Positions 17,222 through 24,906 of a stretch of 37,671 bases of DNA are shown here, piece by piece. The DNA comes from an uncultured Paraprevotella sp. (lineage in GTDB: Bacteria > Bacteroidota > Bacteroidia > Bacteroidales > Bacteroidaceae): the NCBI GenBank assembly GCA_944321345.1, contig CALUKY010000022.1, positions 1 to 37,671 of the forward strand, read 5' to 3'. The stretch's first letter is position 1; each line of letters begins with the position of its first letter. The translations under genes were made by a program, and so were the position numbers. The notes under the pieces were generated by a model that saw only the letters and a list, made by a program, of their open reading frames with translations, was not told the DNA's origin and did not search any database.

Positions 17222-17488
17222 TTATTCGGTCAGTCCGGCTTCGCTCCATGACTTCATGATGTCGCGGGCGTCGTTCAGAGCGGTGTCTGCATCCACTTCA
17301 TATTCGTCGAGTAACAACTGTGCCAGCTTTTCCGCGTCAAATTCCGTGTCTTTGATCTTGTTCCACAAGTATGCAGCCGATTCATTCAGACTGATAATTT
17401 TGGTAAAATCAATGTTTTCCTTTCCATAGGCAACGACCACATATTCGTTGCATACATTCTTCAGGTCAAATCCTTTCTTTATTTTCAT
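17222..17488 (-). CDS. PqqD-like peptide-chaperone protein
   Basis: This 88-residue protein resembles the PqqD family. PqqD-like domains are winged-helix RiPP recognition elements (RRE) that bind leader peptides. Visible family features are the YVVVAYG strand, the NESAAYLWNKI helix at about 35-45 and FDAEKLAQLLLDEYEVDADTA further on. It is the last gene of a four-gene cassette and overlaps the S24/S26-like peptidase gene by four bases (ATGA). No radical-SAM enzyme is nearby, so its client is unknown; candidates are the peptidase or kinase next to it, or an unseen peptide. Confidence 0.87.
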   Translation of the reverse strand: MKIKKGFDLKNVCNEYVVVAYGKENIDFTKIISLNESAAYLWNKIKDTEFDAEKLAQLLLDEYEVDADTALNDARDIMKSWSEAGLTE

Positions 17489-18042
17489 GATTTCTGTTCT
17501 AGATTTAATTTATAGATCCATAATAAATATTTTCTGATAGGGAGCAGTTTTCTCCAAAGACGGGCATAGCGTTTCCATTTTTCATTGTCGGCATCCGTTG
17601 CCACTCCGTTGCGGATAAATGTACGCACTACGGCAGCCACTTCTTCGCGCCGGCAATATTCCTTGCCCTTCAGGTTACCGTCGCCCATCAGGGTCACCTT
17701 GTCGCCGTCGAGCTCTATAATGCGGTGCAGTACGTATTTGCCCGGGAATATTTCGGCCAAGGCCACATCACCCACGTTCAGCTCTGAAAAAGGAGCCAGC
17801 ACCACGCTGTCTCGGCAGTGTTCCAGAAAGGGACGCATGCTGTATCCTTTTACCATAATGGTAACGGTGTGCCCTTCGCGCACCAGTTCCTTTACCTGCC
17901 CCAGAATGATTTTGTTGGGAATTACCACGCGGGCTGCACTGCCGTTTCCGGCAGCCGTTGATGCCGGGGCTGTGAACCGGCGTATGGGAGCGAATAACTT
18001 CCATACGATTCCGAAGATCTTTTTCTTGATACCTTTTTTCAT
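17485..18042 (-). CDS. S24/S26-family (signal-peptidase-like) serine peptidase
   Basis: This 185-residue protein has a basic N-terminus with a weakly hydrophobic stretch (IFGIVWKLFAPI) and a signal-peptidase-like core. The nucleophile is probably Ser68 in MVKGYSMRPFL. Instead of the bacterial catalytic Lys, a His is found in the corresponding block (YVLHRIIELDGD, His106), followed by LMGDGN with Asp121. This Ser-His-Asp arrangement is that of the archaeal, eukaryotic and SipW-type S26B enzymes. A convincing transmembrane anchor is missing, so it may act in the cytosol. The gene overlaps its neighbours by four bases on each side, so it is tightly co-expressed with the HprK-like kinase and PqqD-like protein. 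Confidence 0.85.
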   Translation of the reverse strand: MKKGIKKKIFGIVWKLFAPIRRFTAPASTAAGNGSAARVVIPNKIILGQVKELVREGHTVTIMVKGYSMRPFLEHCRDSVVLAPFSELNVGDVALAEIFPGKYVLHRIIELDGDKVTLMGDGNLKGKEYCRREEVAAVVRTFIRNGVATDADNEKWKRYARLWRKLLPIRKYLLWIYKLNLEQKS

Positions 18043-18920
18043 GCCGAGGTTACAGTTTGATGGCTGAGGCGTGCGGCCTCTTCATCGGGCAGACATCCCA
18101 AATGATACACAGGAGTGTGCGACAGTATTTCGGAAATGGTGTTGCAGATATCGTTATACACCCGTTTGTCCCATTTCATTACGGATACGGATGACAGGAT
18201 GTGGGCAAAAGAATGCAGGATATCTTCCCGGCGTATTTCGTTTTTCTTTTTCTGTTCCAATTGAACAAAGGCACCGGCTTCGGCTTCGATATTGCGGTAA
18301 CAAGGAGTCTTGCCACTCCATGGAGAACCGTAAACGAAGGTCTTACCGTCTACAACACGAATTACCGGATTGTCGTCGTTCATCAGGTCTGATCCGGGGA
18401 TATGCTTCAGCCACAGACGGGTATGCGTACTTTTTCCTGTGCCGCTTTTTCCTAAGAACAGATATCCTTTGTTGTTGTTCCGGATTACGGATGAGTGGAT
18501 CAGCAAGGTATTATGAGGCGAGGAGGCAAACGCATAGACAATCATTAAAGCATTGTTGGTGCCAAAGGCTCGCTCTTCTTTCTTGTCTGCCAGCAGATAT
18601 ACGTTGGCCTGACTGAAGTCGGCATTGACACGGACCAGACAGCATTTGACACCATTTACGTCGCTGATGACAAACTGATAACCGCCGTCCTGCATAAGAT
18701 AGACTCCGTGGTTGCATCCTCCACAGTCAAACTGTCCGATTTCCTCTTGTGGTGTTTCCAGATATTCTTCGGAGGAAACAAATATCTCGAACAAAGGTTT
18801 TTCCTGTGTGTCTTCGCAGGTAAAAGGAGCACATGAAGGCAACAGGTCTTCTATCTCTTCCGGTATATTAAAAGTTACACGGAAAAGATGTCCGGCAACT
18901 TTGTATTGTTTTGTTTTCAT
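18039..18920 (-). CDS. HprK-like (HPr serine kinase-related) P-loop kinase
   Basis: This 293-residue protein has an N-terminal half without a known motif, including a C-G-G-C cluster at residues 66-69, and a C-terminal P-loop domain resembling HPr kinase/phosphorylase. Walker A is GKSGTGKST at 157-165, preceded by LLIHSSVIR (139-147), which aligns with the strand before the P-loop in HprK. The acidic NDDNP at 181-185 may supply the catalytic Asp, and GSPWSGK at 198-204 resembles a second conserved block of PEPCK/HprK-like folds. Related kinases occur with PqqD-like proteins, and some modify lasso peptides. It overlaps the peptidase gene by four bases. The substrate is unknown; automated names such as phosphoenolpyruvate carboxykinase would be misleading. 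Confidence 0.83.
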   Translation of the reverse strand: MKTKQYKVAGHLFRVTFNIPEEIEDLLPSCAPFTCEDTQEKPLFEIFVSSEEYLETPQEEIGQFDCGGCNHGVYLMQDGGYQFVISDVNGVKCCLVRVNADFSQANVYLLADKKEERAFGTNNALMIVYAFASSPHNTLLIHSSVIRNNNKGYLFLGKSGTGKSTHTRLWLKHIPGSDLMNDDNPVIRVVDGKTFVYGSPWSGKTPCYRNIEAEAGAFVQLEQKKKNEIRREDILHSFAHILSSVSVMKWDKRVYNDICNTISEILSHTPVYHLGCLPDEEAARLSHQTVTSA

Positions 18921-18923
18921 GAA

Positions 18924-19355
18924 TTATTCGGATATTACTTTATTGATTTCAGGTACGAAGCGAAATTCTTCCTGAGTCAGGGTTTTCAATATGGTTTTAT
19001 CATTGTTTTTGTAACGCTTCATGATCTTGTTGTATTTCTTACGGATGTTTTCCTGTTTCCTGTCAAAGAAAACGACACAAGTGGTATTCGGACGCTCTTT
19101 GTGGTCGTTCAGAAAGAACTGTAATTGGTTTCCGTAAGCTACACGTCCTACCAGAAATTCTGTTTTCGGTTCGATGAAAACAGAATCTACTTCTTGAATA
19201 TCAGTGATATAGACAAGTGAATCGTTGAATGATGCAGAGAATCCGAACATATACACTTTTGTCGGTCCCGTTGTGTTTTTATTTCTGGCATAAGTGTTTA
19301 CGCCGATAGCGAGTGTTGCAAAAAGCAATAAAAATGAGATGCTGAAACGTTTCAT
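18924..19355 (-). CDS. Secreted hypothetical protein at the head of the kinase-peptidase-PqqD cassette
   Basis: This 143-residue protein has a signal peptide (MKRFSISFLLLFATLAIGVNTYA) and a mature domain of about 120 residues with strands such as VYMFGFSASFNDSLVYITDI and a basic helical part (FDRKQENIRKKYNKIMKRYK). I do not recognise the family. Its stop is three bases before the start of the HprK-like gene, so it is very probably in the same operon. It could be an exported product or client of the cassette, or simply a co-expressed envelope protein. Confidence 0.8.
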   Translation of the reverse strand: MKRFSISFLLLFATLAIGVNTYARNKNTTGPTKVYMFGFSASFNDSLVYITDIQEVDSVFIEPKTEFLVGRVAYGNQLQFFLNDHKERPNTTCVVFFDRKQENIRKKYNKIMKRYKNNDKTILKTLTQEEFRFVPEINKVISE

Positions 19356-19375
19356 ACTTTAATGTTTTATCGTTA

Positions 19376-19383
19376 CAAAAATA
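19376..19383 (-). promoter_or_regulatory. Bacteroidota -7 promoter element (kinase-peptidase-PqqD cassette)
   Basis: On the minus strand this reads TATTTTTG, matching TAnnTTTG, 20 bases before the start at 19355. It supports the cassette being a separate transcription unit from rpoD. The rest of 19384-19583 shows nothing recognisable. Confidence 0.5.
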
Positions 19384-19583
19384 AGGAATAATCTTTCATC
19401 TGCCAACAAAATATGTTTTTTTCTTGTCTGTTTGGACTTTCTGTCGGGGAATACCTTTTCTTCTTTTTTTTGATTATAGCTGCTGACCTGCTTTGCAGTA
19501 ATGAATTATCCGCAGGGAAGTGATCGGTTACTGATGGGGCGGTTAATCGGGGATGGTGTTTCCATTCTGGTTTCATGAAATAG

Positions 19584-19621
19584 AAATGGGTGATTCCGTA
19601 ACCTGACGGAATCACCCATTT
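19584..19621 (-). terminator. Perfect 16-bp hairpin terminator after rpoD
   Basis: AAATGGGTGATTCCGT at 19584-19599 pairs perfectly with 19606-19621 around a six-base loop. It lies 28 bases after the rpoD stop (19649). The T-run on the minus side is modest, so the stem strength carries the call. Confidence 0.8.
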
Positions 19622-19648
19622 TCCTGATGTAAATATTCTTCTTGGGAA

Positions 19649-20509
19649 TTATCCCAAATATGATTTCAGTAATTTGCTTTTTGAGTTCTGTCTCAAACGG
19701 CGGATAGCCTTTTCCTTGATCTGTCGAACACGTTCGCGTGTCAGATTGAATTTATCACCGATTTCCTCCAATGTCATTTCCTGATGGTTAATGCCGAAGA
19801 ACATCTGTATGATCTCTTTTTCTCTTTCGCTCAACATGGAAAGGGCACGGTCAATTTCTCTGGAAAGAGATTCGTTGACCAATGAGCGGTCTGCCATAGG
19901 AGAATCATCATTGACGAGTACGTCCAGCAGGCTGTTGTCTTCACCTTCCACAAAAGGTGCGTCTACAGAAATGTGTCTTCCGCTTACCTTCATTGTATCA
20001 GAGATCTTGTCAACCGGGATATCCAGTTCATCTGCCAGCTCTTCAGCGCTAGGTCTTCTTTCATTTTCCTGCTCGAATTTGCTGAAGGCCTTGCTGATTT
20101 TATTCAGAGAACCTACCTGATTCAGAGGAAGACGTACGATTCGGCTTTGTTCGGCCAAAGCTTGCAAAATGGACTGTCTGATCCACCATACCGCATAACT
20201 GATAAATTTGAAACCTCTTGTTTCGTCGAACTTTTCGGCAGCCTTAATCAGACCCAGATTTCCTTCATTAATTAAGTCAGGCAGACTTAATCCTTGGTTT
20301 TGGTATTGTTTTGCCACAGATACAACGAAACGAAGATTGGCTCGTGTCAATTTTTCAAGCGCGATGCGGTCTCCTTTACGGATGCGCTGTGCCAATTCAA
20401 CCTCTTCTTCAACGGTAATCAGTTCCTCGCGGCCGATTTCCTGAAGATACTTGTCTAAAGAGGCACTCTCACGATTGGTGATACTTTTGGTAATCTTTAA
20501 TTGTCTCAT
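19649..20509 (-). CDS. rpoD: Primary RNA polymerase sigma factor (short Bacteroidota type)
   Basis: This 286-residue sigma-70 factor starts almost directly with region 1.2 ([16 protein letters not shown]) and has regions 2 to 4 in order. The region 2.3-2.4 block runs from [20 protein letters not shown], and region 4.2 contains the helix-turn-helix [17 protein letters not shown] near residues 245-261. Region 1.1 and the non-conserved region are absent, as in the primary sigma of Bacteroides, which recognises TTTG / TAnnTTTG promoters. Many such elements are present in this window, in agreement with it. It is separated by hairpins from the genes on both sides and is probably monocistronic. Confidence 0.96.
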   Translation of the reverse strand: MRQLKITKSITNRESASLDKYLQEIGREELITVEEEVELAQRIRKGDRIALEKLTRANLRFVVSVAKQYQNQGLSLPDLINEGNLGLIKAAEKFDETRGFKFISYAVWWIRQSILQALAEQSRIVRLPLNQVGSLNKISKAFSKFEQENERRPSAEELADELDIPVDKISDTMKVSGRHISVDAPFVEGEDNSLLDVLVNDDSPMADRSLVNESLSREIDRALSMLSEREKEIIQMFFGINHQEMTLEEIGDKFNLTRERVRQIKEKAIRRLRQNSKSKLLKSYLG

Positions 20510-20694
20510 TTCTTCTTAACAATTTAGGTTGCTAAATTATAAATAAAAAATGAGATAAAATTAATCTTATTGTTTTAATTATTATTTATTAACTAAAGGG
20601 TTCCTGATTTAATCCTTCTAAACAGAGTCGATGCTTGCTTTTTTGTTTTGTAGCCCATGTTTGAGCTGAAAAATATCCAGAGAAGAATGTTTAT

Positions 20695-20741
20695 AAAAAA
20701 ACAGCAAAAGAGTCGCACCGTTTTGGGGACTCTTTTGCTGT
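20695..20741 (-). terminator. Hairpin terminator after htrA
   Basis: ACAGCAAAAGAGTC at 20701-20714 and GACTCTTTTGCTGT at 20728-20741 form a perfect 14-bp stem. On the minus strand it is followed by six T (20700-20695). It ends 17 bases after the htrA stop at 20758. The remaining 20510-20694 is A+T-rich upstream DNA of rpoD, without a clear consensus -7 box. Confidence 0.9.
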
Positions 20742-20757
20742 AAATAATCGTTTTTGC

Positions 20758-22221
20758 TTATTTCTTCTTTTCGTCTTTCGGGGCATCCAGTTCAATAACC
20801 ATACTCTTCTTGATGCCGCTTTGGGTGATGGCTCTGATCCACAGAGTGCGGTCGGAAGACTGGTTGGTTTCTTTTACTACAGTTTCGAAATCTTCCAGAG
20901 TACGCATTGGTTTGTCGTTGATCATCAGAATAATGAGCCCTTTGGTTATGCCGGCATCTTTCATTTTACCGTTGCGCAAGGCTGCTACTTCAAGTCCGTA
21001 AGGCAAGTTCAATTGTGCTTTGGTTTCCTCGCTCAGTGGTTTCAGGGCAGCTCCGAACTGGTCGATGTCGAGTTCCTCAAGTGCTTTGGTGTTGCCCTGA
21101 GCATTGCGGAGAATTACGGTTTCGTTGTGAGTTTTCTTGTTTCTCACATAAGTGATCTTGATCTGATCTCCCGGGCGATGCTTGGCCAGTTCTTCCTGGA
21201 GCTCGGCAATCTTGGTGATGTTCTTTCCATCGATTGCTGTGATCACATCTCCCTTGGTAAGATTCAGTTCGGCTGCTGTGGAGTTCGGTTCTACGCTGTT
21301 TACATAAACACCCGAAACGGTACCCAGGTCGACTGTATTTCCTTTTTCCTTTTCACTGTCAATATAATTCAAAACGTCAGTACCGCTTACGCCCAGTACT
21401 GCTCGTTGCACGATTCCGAATTCTTTCAGGTCATAAACTACTTTGTTCATGATCGTTGTCGGAATGGCAAATCCATAACCGGAATATGATCCGGTTTGAG
21501 AATAAAGCATGGCGTTGATTCCCACCAGTTCACCCTTGGAATTTACCAGGGCGCCACCGGAGTTACCGGAATTGATGGCTGCGTCGGTCTGGATAAAGCT
21601 TTCAATAGAGTTGGCACCCAAAGAGCGTGCCTTGGCGCTGACAATGCCGGCGGTTACGGTTGATGTCAGGTTAAACGGGTTGCCGACAGCCAGTACCCAT
21701 TCGCCCAGCTTCAGGTCGTCCGAGTTGCCGATAGGTATTGTTGGCAGATCTTTTCCTTCAATCTTGATCAATGCCAGATCGGTCTGTTCGTCACAACCGA
21801 TGATGCGTGCCTTGAATTCACGGTTGTCGTTCAGTTTGACGACCAACTCATCGGCACCGTTCACAACATGGTTGTTTGTTACGATATATCCATCTTTTGA
21901 GATAATGACTCCTGAGCCAGAAGCCTGTCTTTTCGGAGTCTGTATCTGTCTTTTCTGTGTACCGCCACCAAATCCGAAAAAGTCACCGAAGAAATCGGAA
22001 AACGGATCCCGTACGTCTACGGTTCTGGTCTTGCTGTTCATGGTTACTTTAATATACACCACGGCATTTACCGAAGATTCTGCTGCTTGGGTAAGGTCTA
22101 CCATTCCGCTTGGGTTTTCAGCGGCATAAACCGAAGAAAAAGTGGGGCAGAATCCGAAAAAGCCGGTTCCCAAAAGTGCCATGCTTGCAGTTCCTGCAAT
22201 TCTCTTAGTTAGCTGTTTCAT
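20758..22221 (-). CDS. htrA: Periplasmic serine protease / chaperone HtrA (DegP/DegQ family)
   Basis: This 487-residue protein has a signal sequence (about residues 1-34, ending SVYAAE), a trypsin-like domain with the triad His118 (TNNHVV), Asp148 (TDLALIK) and Ser221 (NSGNSGGAL), and two PDZ domains (about 268-375 and 395-485). The glycine and phenylalanine-rich insert near 72-88 (DPFSDFFGDFFGFGGG) corresponds to the LA-loop region typical of DegP-like proteins. It should degrade or refold damaged proteins in the periplasm. It is monocistronic with its own promoter element and terminator, next to rpoD. Confidence 0.96.
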   Translation of the reverse strand: MKQLTKRIAGTASMALLGTGFFGFCPTFSSVYAAENPSGMVDLTQAAESSVNAVVYIKVTMNSKTRTVDVRDPFSDFFGDFFGFGGGTQKRQIQTPKRQASGSGVIISKDGYIVTNNHVVNGADELVVKLNDNREFKARIIGCDEQTDLALIKIEGKDLPTIPIGNSDDLKLGEWVLAVGNPFNLTSTVTAGIVSAKARSLGANSIESFIQTDAAINSGNSGGALVNSKGELVGINAMLYSQTGSYSGYGFAIPTTIMNKVVYDLKEFGIVQRAVLGVSGTDVLNYIDSEKEKGNTVDLGTVSGVYVNSVEPNSTAAELNLTKGDVITAIDGKNITKIAELQEELAKHRPGDQIKITYVRNKKTHNETVILRNAQGNTKALEELDIDQFGAALKPLSEETKAQLNLPYGLEVAALRNGKMKDAGITKGLIILMINDKPMRTLEDFETVVKETNQSSDRTLWIRAITQSGIKKSMVIELDAPKDEKKK

Positions 22222-22275
22222 AACTTAATTGATTTGTTGTGTTAATTTATTTGCGTTATTGATTTTTTTCTAAAG

Positions 22276-22283
22276 CAAAAGTA
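22276..22283 (-). promoter_or_regulatory. Bacteroidota -7 promoter element (htrA)
   Basis: On the minus strand this reads TACTTTTG, matching TAnnTTTG, 54 bases before the start at 22221. No RpoE-like alternative site was recognised. Confidence 0.45.
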
Positions 22284-22424
22284 AACACAAAAGTTATTGG
22301 TTAGTTCTGCTATATTTCGATTTTCCTTTCTTTTAACAGAGCAGAAAGAGCGATTAACGGTAGTTAATTCAGCTGCACTTCCTTTTTTGCATTCGTTTAA
22401 CTTGTTTGAAACAGAATATTTGAT

Positions 22425-22432
22425 TACTTTTG
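22425..22432 (+). promoter_or_regulatory. Bacteroidota -7 promoter element (RNase P RNA)
   Basis: TACTTTTG matches TAnnTTTG and ends about eight bases before the P1 helix of the RNase P RNA, an ideal position. TTGT at 22402-22405, with 19-base spacing, is a plausible -33. Confidence 0.65.
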
Positions 22433-22439
22433 TATTATA

Positions 22440-22805
22440 AAAGCAGTCGGGCAGTCTGTCGCTGGTCCTTTTGCAAAAAAGGGCGGGAGGAAAGTCCGGG
22501 CAATATAGGGCACCCCACTTCTTAATGGGAAGTAGTCCGTGAGGGTTAGATTATGCAGAAGAAAATAACCGCCTGCTCCGGCAGGTAAGGGTGAGAAGGT
22601 GAGGTAAGAGCTCACCAGGCGGGCGGTGACGTCCGTGCTGTGCATTCTGGGGATTGAAAGTTCGCGTAAACCGGCGCTAACGAAAGGCGGCCCGTCTGAG
22701 TCGGAGGGTAGAACGATAGAGCCTTGTGGTGACATAAGGCGTGGATAAATGACAGACACCTTGGTTTTCAAGGGACAGAACCCGGCTTATCGCCCGTCTG
22801 CTTTT
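22440..22805 (+). ncRNA. rnpB: RNase P RNA (catalytic RNA, bacterial type A)
   Basis: This is the RNA subunit of RNase P, which removes 5' leaders from pre-tRNAs. Hallmarks seen are the conserved block GAGGAAAGTCCGGGC near 22487-22501 (P4/CR I), GAACGATAGAGCCTTG-type sequence near 22711, and the CR V block ACAGAACCCGGCTTAT at 22775-22790. The ends pair as P1: AGCAG and GGGC at 22442-22452 with GCCC and CTGCT at 22792-22802. The size of about 365 nt is normal. No strong terminator follows; the next gene begins within 1-25 bases of the 3' end. Exact ends are uncertain by a few bases. Confidence 0.95.
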
Positions 22806-22829
22806 ATGTTTTTATTTAATCAGGAGCCT

Positions 22830-24146
22830 ATGCAGTTCAGTTACCGTCAGTTGGAATTCTTTTTCACTCAGAAGATTTGGTATATCGATGAGGGTGAGCT
22901 TTCTCCGGTGCGCCGTTACGTATTCCGGATGATGAAAAAGCTGGTGCTTACGATAGAGTGTTACTTGCGGCGAAATATCAACAGTTATGCTTCGGCTCTG
23001 ACTTTCTCGTCCATTTTGGCTATTGTACCTATTCTGGCCATTATCTTTGCCATAGGACGTGGTTTTGGGTACGGAACGATTATCGAAAACGAAATCAAAC
23101 GTAATTTGAGTGTGAATCAGGGGTTTGCCGATCTGATATTTGATTTTATCGGTTCTTATCTGGATCATACCAAAAGCGGTTTCTTTATCGGTTTCGGTCT
23201 TTTGCTGTTACTCTATACCATTATCCAGCTGACCAGCAATATTGAAATAGCGCTGAATGAGATCTGGCAGGTGAAAAACCAGCGCAGCATATATCGCCAG
23301 ATTACCGATTATATCAGTGTGTTTCTTCTGTTGCCTATTCTGATTATCATTTCGAGCGGTCTGAGTATCTTTCTGGCCACAGTGGCACAGTATTTTCCAA
23401 ATTTTATGGTACTGAGCACTACCGTACAGCTATTGCTGCATTTGTTGCCTTATGTAATCAGCAGTCTGCTTTTTATCGGTCTTTATTGTTACATGCCTAA
23501 TACCCGAGTGCAGGTGCGTCATGCTTTCTTTCCCGGAATTCTGGCTGGAGTGTTGTTTCAGTTGCTTCAGTATTTCTACATTCATTCTCAGATCTGGGTG
23601 TCTACCTACAATGCCATTTACGGTTCGTTTGCCGCGTTGCCTATGTTTATGCTGTGGGTTAACTTTTCGTGGATTATCTGTCTTTTCGGTGCGCAGCTTA
23701 CTTATGCAAACCAGAATCTGAAAAGTTATCCTTATCTTAAGGATATTCACCGGGTAAGCAGACATTATCATGATGTATTGCTCATTATGATCCTTTCACG
23801 CATTTGCAAGCGTTTTGAAAAGGATATGATTCCTTACAGTCTGTATGGATTGTCGGCTGAAACATCTCTTCCGGTAGGGGTGATCGGCAAACTGATTCAT
23901 GAGTTGCATAAGATGAACCTGATTGTTGTGGAAGGTGATGATATGGAAGCAACGCAAAGAGTGGTGCCTTCTGCCGACATCCATCGTCTTACGGTAAATG
24001 AAGTGATGGCGCGCATAGATGCCTATGGTGATTTCTATACCGGTAAGGCCGCCATGAATTGGTTGCATCCGGAGTGGGATAAGCTCTTGAATATCCGTAA
24101 GAGCTGTAATTTTGAAAACGGAGATGTCTTATTGAAAGATCTTTAA
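22830..24146 (+). CDS. YihY/BrkB family inner-membrane protein
   Basis: This roughly 438-residue protein contains the YihY/virulence factor BrkB domain (once misnamed RNase BN): six membrane helices starting with SYASALTFSSILAIVPILA, and further blocks such as GSFAALPMFMLWVNFSWIICLFGAQ. A C-terminal soluble part of about 130 residues looks like a winged-helix-type extension (VGVIGKLIHELHKMNLIVVEG). The frame is open from 22749, inside the RNase P RNA. Possible starts are ATG 22806, right at the end of that RNA, and ATG 22830, which follows an AGGAG and is preferred. The function of the family is unsettled. It is probably co-transcribed with rnpB. Confidence 0.9.
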   Translation: MQFSYRQLEFFFTQKIWYIDEGELSPVRRYVFRMMKKLVLTIECYLRRNINSYASALTFSSILAIVPILAIIFAIGRGFGYGTIIENEIKRNLSVNQGFADLIFDFIGSYLDHTKSGFFIGFGLLLLLYTIIQLTSNIEIALNEIWQVKNQRSIYRQITDYISVFLLLPILIIISSGLSIFLATVAQYFPNFMVLSTTVQLLLHLLPYVISSLLFIGLYCYMPNTRVQVRHAFFPGILAGVLFQLLQYFYIHSQIWVSTYNAIYGSFAALPMFMLWVNFSWIICLFGAQLTYANQNLKSYPYLKDIHRVSRHYHDVLLIMILSRICKRFEKDMIPYSLYGLSAETSLPVGVIGKLIHELHKMNLIVVEGDDMEATQRVVPSADIHRLTVNEVMARIDAYGDFYTGKAAMNWLHPEWDKLLNIRKSCNFENGDVLLKDL

Positions 24147-24202
24147 AAACACATCCCGCAGTATTTTCGTTTTGGTTTTGAAAATACTGCGGGATGTGTT
24201 TT
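24146..24202. terminator. Perfect 23-bp bidirectional terminator between convergent genes
   Basis: The arms 24146-24168 and 24180-24202 pair without mismatch around an 11-base loop. A-rich sequence on the left and T-rich sequence on the right let it work in both directions. The last base of the yihY stop codon is the first base of the stem. The convergent channel gene ends at 24229. Confidence 0.92.
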
Positions 24203-24228
24203 GTTTGAAAGAATTGCTATCGGGAAAG

Positions 24229-24894
24229 TTACTCTTCGCTTTCGCCTTTCAGTACCGGTAGCTGCCAGTGATAGCGCACTGCCAGAATTCGGATCAGGAC
24301 AACGGTAAAACCTGAAAGCAAGGCATTGATTTCGGCAGAAAGACCTATCTTATGACAGATTACATATACGATGCCGCCTACCACACAAGCCATAGCATAG
24401 ATATCTTTTCTGAAGATCAGAGGTACCTCGTTGATGAATACGTCGCGGATAACACCTCCTGCCGCTCCGGTGATACTTCCCATGATGATTGCCATCCAGA
24501 AGGGATAATCCATATTCAGCGTTTTTTCAATACCAATGATGTTGAATAAGGCGAGACCAATGGCGTCGAATATAAACCAGGTGCTGTTTTGGCGGATAAT
24601 ACGTTTACCGAAAATGATAACATAGAATAAGGCCAGGGCACAACAGATGATGTAAATGGAGTTTGTCATCCAAAAAGGAGGAAGCCCCAGCATGACGTCG
24701 CGGATGGTACCGCCTCCGATGGCTGTGACCATTCCGACGATATAAGCACCGAACCAGTCGAATTTTTTGGCAGAGGCCAGGCGTATACCCGAAATGGCAA
24801 ACGCGAAAGTTCCAATGAACTCAATGATCACGAACGATGCGGGAATACGTAAGGCTTCGCCCATCGTTTGCAGTATATTCAAGATTTCTTGCAT
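24229..24894 (-). CDS. TRIC-type cation channel family membrane protein (YadS/UPF0126)
   Basis: This 221-residue protein has seven predicted membrane helices and an internal repeat. The two halves carry the paired glycine motifs GGGTIRDVMLG at 60-70 and GGVIRDVFIN at 146-155, which mark the bacterial and archaeal TRIC family (formerly UPF0126). Family members form trimeric, monovalent-cation-permeable channels in structural studies; the physiological role in bacteria is unclear. It lies 12 bases after the 2-hydroxyacid dehydrogenase gene, in the same operon. A role in glycine uptake has been proposed for some relatives, but nothing here tests it. Confidence 0.93.
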   Translation of the reverse strand: MQEILNILQTMGEALRIPASFVIIEFIGTFAFAISGIRLASAKKFDWFGAYIVGMVTAIGGGTIRDVMLGLPPFWMTNSIYIICCALALFYVIIFGKRIIRQNSTWFIFDAIGLALFNIIGIEKTLNMDYPFWMAIIMGSITGAAGGVIRDVFINEVPLIFRKDIYAMACVVGGIVYVICHKIGLSAEINALLSGFTVVLIRILAVRYHWQLPVLKGESEE

Positions 24895-24906
24895 TTTTAT
24901 GGTATG

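Noticed and set aside
16446-17249. 267-aa minus-strand frame covering riboflavin synthase
   Set aside because: It is antisense to an unambiguous ribE and crosses the bidirectional terminator and the end of the PqqD-like gene.
19373-19615. 80-aa minus-strand frame between rpoD and the kinase cassette, considered as a precursor peptide
   Set aside because: It starts inside the rpoD terminator hairpin and overlaps the cassette promoter; its composition is unlike a leader-core peptide and there is no start-site support.
22424-22771. 115-aa open frame on the minus strand across the RNase P RNA
   Set aside because: It lies antisense to conserved RNA blocks and its protein is not like any real domain; such frames are a known source of spurious database proteins.
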